From assembly GCF_007859755.1 (NCBI RefSeq), contig NZ_SJPF01000004.1:62894-126893 (forward strand): a DNA stretch of 64,000 nt, written 5' to 3'. Both the position numbers and the translations under genes were made by a program. The DNA is from Blastopirellula retiformator. GTDB taxonomy: Bacteria > Planctomycetota > Planctomycetia > Pirellulales > Pirellulaceae. Shown piece after piece: positions 57,401 to 62,678 of the stretch. Numbering within the stretch: the first letter of the stretch is position 1; every line of letters begins with the position of its first letter. The notes under the pieces were generated by a model. The model was not told where the DNA came from. It was given only the letters and a program-made list of their open reading frames with translations, and did no database searches.

Positions 57401-59522
57401 CGCCGCCACCACCGGGCAGTCGCCGATCTTGCTCGCCAACAGCAATCCAGACCCGACAGTACCCGACGCCGATCCGTTGTTCGTCGATGCCGCGAACGGC
57501 AACTTCTACCTCATGGCAGGTTCGCAAGTGATTGACGCGTCGATCGACTCGATCGGCGATCGTGATGAGTTTACCTCGGTCTACGGCCCGCTTGGCATCG
57601 AAACCTCGCCGGTCGTCGCTCCGACTCGCGATCAATCCGGACAGTTGCGATACGACGACCCATTGCTCAATAACTCGCCCGGCGGCGTCGGCGAAAGAGC
57701 AGTCAAAGACCTTGGCGCCCTCGACCGAGCCGATAGCCGCGGACCTAGCGGCAAACTGGTCAGCCCGCAAGACAACGACGCCGCCAACCTGGACCTGGAT
57801 CAGACCAACGACGTGGTGCAGTTGCTGAATGGCCCGCTAACCAACATTTCGATTCAACTTATCGATAGCAGCGGCCTATCGAGCCAACCGCAGGGCTCCG
57901 GCATCGACGACACCACCGTTACGGCCGATTCGTTCTTCGTCCAGAAGATCAGCGGCGGCGAAGTTGAGGACTTGTTCCTTGGCGTCGACTATCGGTTCGC
58001 TTATGACGCGACCAACAACGTCATCCGTCTGACCTCGGTCTCCGGCGTCTTTGAAGAAGGGGTCACCTACAAGATCACCTTGAAGAACCGCTTCACCCCA
58101 GACGTGGACGAGGCGGTGCTGATCCGCGACAACGCAGGCAACTCAATCGAGCCGAACAAGGTGGACGGCAACGAAACGAGCTTCTTCATTCGCGTTGGCG
58201 GTCTGCTCGACTTTGGCGACGCCCCGGATCAGATCGGCGGCTCCGGCTATGGAACCTACGTTGAAAATGACGGCGCCCGCCATCAGATCCGCGAAGGTTT
58301 CCACCTGGGCTCCGGGATTGACTCGGAACTGAACGCCAGCCCGCACGCAGACGCCTCTGGCGACAACTTCGACGATGGCGTTGAGTTCGGCGAAGCCAGC
58401 ACCACGACGTCCGGTTCGCTCTTGCTTGGTAAGGTCAACCAGATCTTTATCACGGCGACTGTACCGCTGAACGAAACCAACTACGGCTTCGTCCAGGCCT
58501 GGGTCGATCTCAACGGCGACGGAATGTTCGACAACGAGAACGAACTAGTGTTGGATCGGGCCCTGGGCCAGGACGCCGTCAATGGCGCCAATGGCGGCGC
58601 CGGCCAGTTGATCAACTTCTCCGTCCCCAGCGGAACCGCGCAAGACACCGTCATGCGGGTTCGCTACAGCAGCACCGGCGGTTTGAATGTGACCGGGCTG
58701 GCGATCGACGGTGAAGTCGAAGATTACGCGGTCACGTTGTCGCCAGGTTTGGACAACCCGTGGCACAACTACACCACCCCGTCCGCCGTTACCCGCGGCG
58801 ATTCGGCTGTGACCACCCACGACCTGGCGATGGTCTTGTACGAAATCCGTAATCGCGAGTATACCGATCCGAACACGTTCCAATTCGATTCTCCCTGGAA
58901 TCCTGACACTGACGGTTTCGACACGAAAGCGGCGGAGAACTATTTCGGCCCGCAGGGCGTGCCGGCCTATTTGGACGTCAACGATGACTATGCCGTCAGC
59001 TCGGCCGACGTGCAGATCATCCTCGACTACTTCCGGGCTAACCCACAGCAGTTCGATCCAGAAGCGATCGACATGAACCTACTGGATGGCTACTCGCTCG
59101 ACGTCGTGAATCCGGCCGTCGAGAACACGCCGTTGGTCACGACCCCAACCAGCGAAGAGCAACCGGTCACGGTCGAATCGGTCACGACCGAATCGTTCGC
59201 TCCGACGTTCACGACGACTTCGAGTTCGCTCAGCGAATCGACGACGATCTCCTCCAATCCGATGAGCCAGCCGACGGTCGACCTGTTCGGCGTCAGCTTC
59301 CAGCAGTCGAGAACGACCGTCACTACTGTGGGCGAGTCGCAATCGGCGACCATCTCGCATGAGGAAATCGACGCGTCGTTCACCGACGAGGTGCTACTCG
59401 GCGATTCGTTCGACGCGATGCTGGACTCGGTTGCTGATGACATCAGCGACGCCTGGCGCGTCGATGCGGAGGACGCCGATGACTTTGATGACCTGATCGC
59501 CTTGATCAGCGACGAAGAGTAG
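45405..59522 (+). CDS. 4705-residue surface protein with metzincin motif, beta-helix and dockerin
   Basis: The ATG at 45405 is preceded by AGAGG. The N-terminus is highly basic (about 1-40) and leads into the LEPR-type motif LEQRQVMAAD, as in the upstream protease. In order: Ig-like segments; a metalloprotease-like region with HEIGHFLGLGH (His647 to His657), the HExxHxxGxxH zinc signature; PPC-type domains (about 700-820 and around 1800-2050); and a right-handed beta-helix region starting LERPFNSIQDAINFAEQRNV near 1025. A ~95-residue module recurs at least five times. A second beta-helix stretch (about 3850-4050) and a GEVED domain (DGEVEDYAV, about 4265-4446) follow. A dockerin pair near 4465-4555 has its first calcium loop shortened, and an acidic tail (DDFDDLIALISDEE) ends the protein. 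It is most likely an adhesin or protease exposed on the cell surface. A terminator follows. Confidence 0.87.
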   Translation: MTIRYTRRRTSTERKAALKNHLRSKKRNSGTRALNHEQLEQRQVMAADSFQLIGIQNNDGDLLEDNEVLNSSPHNLTLRFDENHVIDPTTIVDGIRIYRAGPNNVLGDDDDVQIVGNGAAFGGFIGIGDTPNEIVIRFGEALPDDQYRLEVTESLLGTETATGDIDPALASSTTFELNLGAQILSIVPQPMSRDDQGNLTVETDKIYIYLNDDDLDSELAQDPGYYQLLFQATSGSTSSIQNGEIAFFPTDVEYDAALDRIVLTFSDSLDELATGASGYDPTAPTVYRLQIGSKEITSKEWTGTLGVDTINTNTDGTDAGDTFDTATELVGPGVSGNLLDGNHEFEVTRAAHATHSDGNGGTVYDIVGQIFTIDDGAGTVITFELTNGATTTNPVADSAIDISAFITNTASTRADLAALIAAGIENGFASLPTPVTVDVDLANAALSDTRYKITSPDGRPKMQVSETTVGLIVDRSQTIVIHGEIENVTPYELNLPGASDEPGHREDYVDQQSHLLGTADDHAGITEFRYGFPVQYGVSPSPGNPALINVITEAQKQRTREIMALYSYYSGVTFVEVAYDPSLPWNAQQWDLGVVTGDLRGVAPTIPSAPGGVAGIAGGGLVIMDILDHQNAGDDEYGAAWQRTAIHEIGHFLGLGHAYELPPTTTQSGGENDYGLIAENIFPGDNDIVHMQYMYNPESKDIDLYKLEIPEMGRLTAEILAERLVDPNTGNALSSLDALITIYQENGDGTRTIIARNDDYYSEDSFVELLLEQGTYYVGVSASGNNAYDPSIPDSGFGGKTQGQYDLQIRFRPDATNAIKDTGAELESGASIQVRTDAQSYSDGDLDFDLDGRNTITITDAVGVDVTYELDFKTDLSDPDTVSGSNIPVPVLIGAGSSYRASDIVAALVDAINNTTDTFANFKAIATNVGNRIDLSNVASNDAVVFSSPIEMLDSLRVSAGASEGAALDGDLDGAAGGNYNFWFRAETSHADGTITPLDEPIVIYVDKTSTRGGQNMPALDGTLERPFNSIQDAINFAEQRNVDSINLFGKPVGDVIRIVGNDQDLAYYIGYDTTQQTTLEDGLQLIIPQSVTVMIDEGAILKFGVGGSVVVGSTSVTEDRSYASLQVLGVPERFDPYVNADNEVVQDEVRTGRRVIFTSYNEDGVGDRSNLQFAPTAGDWGGIFFNNEVDREQSFGSWQDNGIFLNSVVGGDFRFGGGVTSISGREFTLAPVYMEESRPALYFNQVVSSAGGAFSADPNSFEKTNFQVYNGGSDSESYRTGQFNQATPDYSRSGPAIFGNDFVADTGVLNAANDTDDPSVLELYDTNSYNGIVIRIATPAGNQTEKLTVTANFDDTDIVHVLFENLLIQGTPGGQFIDEFGVLHARLDAALMIDPNIVLKSNGARIEVEMGANFIAEGSSGNEVIMTSLHDDRYGFGGTFDTNGNGVLTTAAEGDWSGIYFGQTSTGSLDNVILAYGGGNSRINGGLAFFNAIEIHQATVRVANSVLESNADGLGVNDTGSTRSGHSANAIGTIFVAGAQPIIIGNNFLNNESASINIDVNSLNKDLVVDTGRSTGFVNVTPGVGDNQGALVRFNMQTNNGLNGMIVRGGVLNTEGVWDDTDIVHILFDEIVIPDLHTYGGLRIESSSRESLVVKLRGMDAGITASGTPLDIEDRIGGTLHVVGQPGYPVVFTSLYDDTVGAGFDQDGMSAVDTNNDNGAQAPGPGDWRSLLIDEYANDRNVDTIVEAEINNAVSVGTNGTPQTGQALGILAPDEYAGDDNRRLGFEVHGFLSSPSDVDVYSFQAIPGTEVWIDLDLTTYALDAIIELIDDNGNVIARSIDNETLFGSNAAADQLNTMPKSGMYDEDRWTINPRDPSMRIVLTGDPTSGSVSNYHIRIRSNSDNLGTSQNASGSYLVNQDQLTSGLTSGVYQMQVRLREIDEFGGSTIKQADVRYATNGIEVLGQPAHSPLLGESAESPDNNNDTLGTAQNVGNVLTTDRDAISIAGQIATTGDVDWFEFDLTREYLQSIPGFSADDLFASLILDIDYMAGARGNASIAVFDASGQLVLVSSDSNVSDDQANTQFIANAAYDPNYAQFGDLERGSLSTGDPYIGTISVPQGRYYVAVTSAAQIPGQLEQFYTENPTNPLVRMEPIDSIQRIVEEHIGGNSTATAGAPDITTFLSSNQQVKDYHLSDMVMFVSVDVGNERTQVWAINPFTGAVEAYLGEFGYDVGDIAMHPDGSLYAYSIDTAGANVPQASSNGNFLQINTGTGAAQFLRDDGLQTYAFDVENKVPIVDHPVGQDRVGYGYDWNALAYGYLGGANSENLRGYVVGNRGGAIDDPDRTDDTNILYRTDASEIDGNGVNRGEILDSNGTSNNGTGNGGRYFQTGAADAVAVGQILTQFDSRTPSSTAIITRAATTFDSDGVTILSNYVDGNMFSLDADGDSMTLGDQFTVELNLGYDLLFDSFNRTIQDNNAGRITRSGGVFAAESQTFDVGADTYETVYDDFIDFGAFTGLTAADEGSILRITDETGTDLFILLEDNSDGSTTDTASIVPAGFDTGLDSRAVVQFQPGQSAVDLMNSIVKAINDNSSVNNATSNFDGTAYISGNAIAVVGDASMAISGGFGGTSINLQNTVGVGNIPVVIDLAPTELEYVTAIANAINGQTPGVASQFDTRLTVLATSADFSGLLVGQNALTVTADTANTGDIVVDIGAADDAATVAMKIAAAVDAHASFTASSANALVTFNAGAATVTDDEMLFEIGGIGSGGTITGLAILQGNMYAVDDAGGVFHIYGANGGTFESDYLGTIEDGGNPVSFVSLDAGPDTISVDSLQDVLFAMSSTGRMYAIRTSMVNGYEQADLAPAFAGGRTSIASPVGGTITGVAFSTLNRNLWHTTTTREGDAGHGINVPVSSYRDAEQGGASFWFGNERDTYLQGNPYGNATNNNYDLPGGAHGTLITEDFSLYGYDATDLPVLYFNYFSDTDNVNGDLARDALRVFIAGDDGNWQQLATNNNSIIAGTNNDEFDLNDKETLEPRAATAVQQIYDSSGTWRQVRIDLSTFAGMDNLKLRFDFSTGGQVNIGGVGVADNNTAFSADTSEIRALDSNKHVDGEIFSVQDPYTGEIYYYEINKGQTFTTGSYAEFNEGDSFTLVSAGGAETFVFEFDKEGDGANTGDVAIMLEVSDTPETIAEKIRQAVDGAFTVPVRIFRDGNAITIRDIEDIATGDRTAVTSEGVTRIVVDTNGTIRGLAIEGFESTLGTTPVLNNIDGTADIGLAGEMTTIIDLHDDRFVTSTPDANGEQRIGDETIAQIMQFMFHDTMASLTVQAGTTIPTYLAFPRHDEFVFMVGGYNVTRYSYLDASSLDAIQARIGLDEKLQGDTFGVMQDFITSVNTNNGVVDVFNTNTGQNRSRERGVDNANQGVFIDDLIIGFAERGEMITGATGNATNFIANPDSIVNDTFVGEYQLELREGTEYVFSGGPYTSGYNAGTVWDTNDRLSFSSTIEAPAGDKIADNARIEISDGVDTLVFRMWDLDQATDFPTIQQDQIAGVYTVGYRESWSEADVARALTAAINDTTGQKARNLTESTRTFGVIARVNSQEAALTTSGQIDLSPKDPYTDEVIVGLLGTTGAGTLRVTEGNNDFFTSDLSGDPNSYANRVTNTRLDGVTIPGYAEFHARGQIGDNPLATDPNDASLSGDVDMYRVELGLGNTIQVDVEALSLGSPLATAIRLFYFDGTNTTEVALEQSAGGNDPSLVYYNDPITGNAGHYIIAVSHDTNVVYNPMVTPTDDANSNRTYSDVKGMYELNISLDDGYVNPFEFVDYGRADEDDDQNAFRDQGQIIISSNRVSYSSGWGILVDAAPRGSAADGGDNLPNQGAPRVTRELNTARLATGVTIVNNIIFNNDTGAILYSGDTSTTGQAPGSVPVGRIINNTLYGAGVGVGIQVEDQAGPWIVNNIIANFATGIFVEADVVSPEHTRISRTAFRDNASNAGGAATTGQSPILLANSNPDPTVPDADPLFVDAANGNFYLMAGSQVIDASIDSIGDRDEFTSVYGPLGIETSPVVAPTRDQSGQLRYDDPLLNNSPGGVGERAVKDLGALDRADSRGPSGKLVSPQDNDAANLDLDQTNDVVQLLNGPLTNISIQLIDSSGLSSQPQGSGIDDTTVTADSFFVQKISGGEVEDLFLGVDYRFAYDATNNVIRLTSVSGVFEEGVTYKITLKNRFTPDVDEAVLIRDNAGNSIEPNKVDGNETSFFIRVGGLLDFGDAPDQIGGSGYGTYVENDGARHQIREGFHLGSGIDSELNASPHADASGDNFDDGVEFGEASTTTSGSLLLGKVNQIFITATVPLNETNYGFVQAWVDLNGDGMFDNENELVLDRALGQDAVNGANGGAGQLINFSVPSGTAQDTVMRVRYSSTGGLNVTGLAIDGEVEDYAVTLSPGLDNPWHNYTTPSAVTRGDSAVTTHDLAMVLYEIRNREYTDPNTFQFDSPWNPDTDGFDTKAAENYFGPQGVPAYLDVNDDYAVSSADVQIILDYFRANPQQFDPEAIDMNLLDGYSLDVVNPAVENTPLVTTPTSEEQPVTVESVTTESFAPTFTTTSSSLSESTTISSNPMSQPTVDLFGVSFQQSRTTVTTVGESQSATISHEEIDASFTDEVLLGDSFDAMLDSVADDISDAWRVDAEDADDFDDLIALISDEE

Positions 59523-59549
59523 TCTTCGCCAGTTGCCGACAATTGATAG

Positions 59550-59582
59550 AAAAGGCCTCCCTGTATGGGGAGGCCTTTTTTA
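59550..59582 (+). terminator. Rho-independent terminator of the giant gene
   Basis: AAAAGGCCTCCC pairs with GGGGAGGCCTTTTTT around a five-base loop, 28 bases after the stop. The A-run on the left makes it usable on the minus strand as well. Confidence 0.95.
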
Positions 59583-59894
59583 TTGGAGCATGATCAGTCA
59601 AGCAGGGCAAGGGAGCGGGACGCCAGCCCAATTCCACGCAAGGTAGCCTATCGCGGTCATCCTCGCTCCTTCGCCATCATGGCATCAGGAAAGACTCTCG
59701 CAGACTGCTCGGAGGCGCCATCACGGGCAGGAAGTGTCGCCAGACTTGCATTCTCTCGCGATGCATTCGCAGATCACTTGGCCGCAAAGGGGAGATGACC
59801 TGGGGCGAAGAACCATCGGCGGTCGACGTATGGAAGCAACCGCAGCAGTGCTCGCGTTCAGATGAGCATCGACCGAAAAGCAATCGCCAAACTA
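59583..59894. other. Intergenic region between convergent surface genes, 312 bases
   Basis: Between the terminator of the giant gene and the stop of the minus-strand metalloprotease. I see no convincing gene or repeat here. Confidence 0.5.
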
Positions 59895-62621
59895 TTACGG
59901 CAGATCCCAGAAGCCGGACGAGAGATCGGCTTCACCTTCGTCCGACTCTTCCTCAGCATCGCCAAACGAACGATAGAAATCATCGGCGACAACCGCCAGA
60001 ATCCGATCATCCGCGGTGATGACGCCCAACGTGTCGGCGGGCAAAGTAACGCTCTCGAAGGCGAGAGCTTCTCGCTGTCCGGCGTCCGATTCCGCTTGCG
60101 TTTCGGTAGGCGTCGTAAGATTGCCAAGCCCCCAGTCGCTCAGAACAAGACTGGTTGACGTCACGAACGACCGCGAGGCGACTTGCTGCGCAGGCTCCTG
60201 CTGCTCTACCAGGGCGCCGGTCTGTTCGCCAGAATCGACGCTGGTCGACGCAACCGACTCATTCACGTCCTCTGGAGAGTTGTTATCGGCGGAGACAAGC
60301 TCGCCTTCTCCCGCGGCGCCGTTGCTCTGGGCATGCCGGATCGCTTCCAGCACGCGAATGACATCCATGACGGTGAAGATCCCGTCATTATTTGGATCGA
60401 GGAACGGCGCCGGATAGACGTGATCCCCTAGGAAATGCCACGAGTCGGTATAGACCGGATTACTCATCTCAGCCCGGATGGCGTCGAAGTCGGCCATGTC
60501 GACCGATCCATCATTGTTGACGTCCCCCAGGTCGATCGGATTTCGCCAAGCCGGCGTGTCGACGCCGACAGCAAATTGATATCCGGTCAACGGCGTAAGT
60601 GCGAAGTCCGCCGTCGCGTCACCTAGCACAAAATAGGTGAGCGAGTCCCCGTCAGGGGCCGTGATTTGTAGTTGATAGTCGCCTGCAATGTCGATCTGAA
60701 GAGAGAACGCGCCAAAGGCGTCGGTCGTTGCCGACGCCGGCTGTCCGGCCACCAGGTTATCAAGCCGAACGCTCGTGTTTAACTGTCCGGCAACGACAAT
60801 GTACGCAATTTGCGGCGAATCGAAGGCGACGCTCATTGCCTCGACTTCGCCAGCGTCGAGTTGATCGGTTGTGTATCGCCCAATCAATGTGCCTTGCGAA
60901 TCAAACGCCTCGAGTCGGCCAATACTGCCGTAATCGCCCCCGATCGCATCGAGCGAGACGCGACTGACGAGATTGTCAAAATCGACGCGCAGCTGTTGTT
61001 GTTGGTTCCAATCGGTCAACAACCCGGTTTCGGTCCCGTTCGAGCGATAGTAGCCGAACACTCGCGAACCGGTCGCGGCGTCATTATGATTCAGGGCGAA
61101 AACGTCCGGGAACACCACTTCGTCGATGTATTCTCCAAAGGCCGACAACGAAGCGCCCGGCACGCTGGCGTTGATCTGATCCCCGTCGCCAAAATCGTCT
61201 GGCTCGACGAAGATCTGCGTCTCGACCGGCATGTCTTGGTCGTCCACCAAGGCGACCGTCCAGCCAGACAGCCCGACTTCGCCCAGATCGAAGACCCCAT
61301 TGCGGTTTCGATCTTCAAACAAGAACCCGTTGGCGCCCATAGCGACGGTCGGCGTGACCTCGCCCGTCGAACCAGCAAAAACGTCCGAGTAGATGGCGCC
61401 GGTTGCATCGATCGCCCGAATCTCGATCGAGTGCTCTCCCGAGTCGGGCAGCGTGATCCGGATATCGATGTCGGCTATGTAGTCGTCGTAGGTTGCGGCC
61501 GTCTGCCAAGCGCCGTCGTCAATCCGATACTGGACCTCGGCGACCGTGTTGATTGTGATGTCGTTCTGTAGAAACTGGTTCTGCGATTGCTGTACGCCGG
61601 CCGTGTTCAGATTCGGCAAGACGTTGACCGCCGCCTGACCAACAAAGCGATATTCCATCGTGTCGGAATCGAGCGAGCCGCTCCCCTGCAGCGACAGAGG
61701 GAGATCCAGAACATCGAAAATCCCATCGCCATCCGAATCCTTCCAGCCGATCGACTCGAACATCGGCGTCGAACTGGTATGAGACTCGTACGCGTTCAGC
61801 AGTTGATCGCCCGACAACATCAAGCTGTCGACAATCTGATCGGGATCCGGGTTATTAACGACGGCGTTTGTGTTTTGCGTGTCGTAGTAGCCGCGATGGT
61901 CATAGTAGTCTTTGGAGCCGGCATACTCGTCCATCGCCCAGAACTGATGGGCGGTTTCGTGCGCGATCGTGGACGCCGGACGCCCATTGGGAAATGCCAT
62001 AAAAGCGCCACCGGCGATCGAAAAACCACCGGCGATGCTGCTGGGGTTCTTCCAGAATCCGTCCGCGTCGTTCGAGGCGTCCGCGACGAAGATTGTGAAG
62101 GCCCAATCGGTACCTTCGATCTCACGACGTGTGTTATTGAACAGGCGGATGTCTTTGACGATATCGCCGGTCCGCTGGGCCCCGACGTGGTTTAGAAATT
62201 CGCCGGCCCAGGTGCTGAACTCGGCCGCTGAACGGCTGATCGGCTCGTAGCGCGTCTCAAACGGCGTATCGGCGTATTGGTAGTTGATGTGGAAGTTGAG
62301 TTCGTGGACCGTGTTCTGCGTGGCGAGGGTATCGACCCACCACTGCATCGCTTCGTCGATCTTCGCTTTGGTCGCGTCGATTTCGGCCTGGGTCCAATCC
62401 TCGGTACTGACGTCGATTCCGCCGGTCTGCTTCGACTCGAGAAACACGACGGTAACCGACACGTCGCCCAGCATATACTCGCCGGTATCGGTGGGAGCGG
62501 CTCCCAGCGGAATGCCAGAGAAATTAAGCCGTGACTCGAGCGATTCGCAGCGGAGCGTCGCCGAGGCCGATTTCCGGCCGCGTAACGCGCGCTCCTTACG
62601 AAATCGACGAGCGGAGGACAT
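59895..62621 (-). CDS. Exported HExxH metalloprotease-like protein with dockerin
   Basis: 908 residues. The basic leader and LEPR-type motif SLESRLNFSG (27-36) mark it as a planctomycete extracellular protein. The catalytic-like motif is HETAHQFWAMDEY (H221, E222, H225), in which the distal D-E-Y probably completes a zinc site. Sequences around it (TQAEIDATKAKIDEAMQWWV, TIFVADASNDADGFW) fit that class of DEY-containing metalloproteases. After a beta-rich middle and an SdrD-like linker (GFLFEDRNRNGVFDLGEVGL) comes a dockerin pair (DLGDVNNDGSVDMADFDAIR; DPNNDGIFTVMDVIRVLEAI). A Ser/Thr/Glu linker leads to a short acidic tail (EEESDEGEADLSSG). It is co-directional with the next gene, 57 bases away, so the two are probably co-transcribed. 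Confidence 0.85.
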   Translation of the reverse strand: MSSARRFRKERALRGRKSASATLRCESLESRLNFSGIPLGAAPTDTGEYMLGDVSVTVVFLESKQTGGIDVSTEDWTQAEIDATKAKIDEAMQWWVDTLATQNTVHELNFHINYQYADTPFETRYEPISRSAAEFSTWAGEFLNHVGAQRTGDIVKDIRLFNNTRREIEGTDWAFTIFVADASNDADGFWKNPSSIAGGFSIAGGAFMAFPNGRPASTIAHETAHQFWAMDEYAGSKDYYDHRGYYDTQNTNAVVNNPDPDQIVDSLMLSGDQLLNAYESHTSSTPMFESIGWKDSDGDGIFDVLDLPLSLQGSGSLDSDTMEYRFVGQAAVNVLPNLNTAGVQQSQNQFLQNDITINTVAEVQYRIDDGAWQTAATYDDYIADIDIRITLPDSGEHSIEIRAIDATGAIYSDVFAGSTGEVTPTVAMGANGFLFEDRNRNGVFDLGEVGLSGWTVALVDDQDMPVETQIFVEPDDFGDGDQINASVPGASLSAFGEYIDEVVFPDVFALNHNDAATGSRVFGYYRSNGTETGLLTDWNQQQQLRVDFDNLVSRVSLDAIGGDYGSIGRLEAFDSQGTLIGRYTTDQLDAGEVEAMSVAFDSPQIAYIVVAGQLNTSVRLDNLVAGQPASATTDAFGAFSLQIDIAGDYQLQITAPDGDSLTYFVLGDATADFALTPLTGYQFAVGVDTPAWRNPIDLGDVNNDGSVDMADFDAIRAEMSNPVYTDSWHFLGDHVYPAPFLDPNNDGIFTVMDVIRVLEAIRHAQSNGAAGEGELVSADNNSPEDVNESVASTSVDSGEQTGALVEQQEPAQQVASRSFVTSTSLVLSDWGLGNLTTPTETQAESDAGQREALAFESVTLPADTLGVITADDRILAVVADDFYRSFGDAEEESDEGEADLSSGFWDLP

Positions 62622-62678
62622 AGATCAGAAACAACCGTCAATAGGGACGAGGCCAAACGAGACGCAGCGTTAATTCAA

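Noticed and set aside
56121-57770. 549-residue minus-strand frame inside the giant gene
   Set aside because: It is a shadow of the plus-strand beta-helix and GEVED region, with no start signal or domain.
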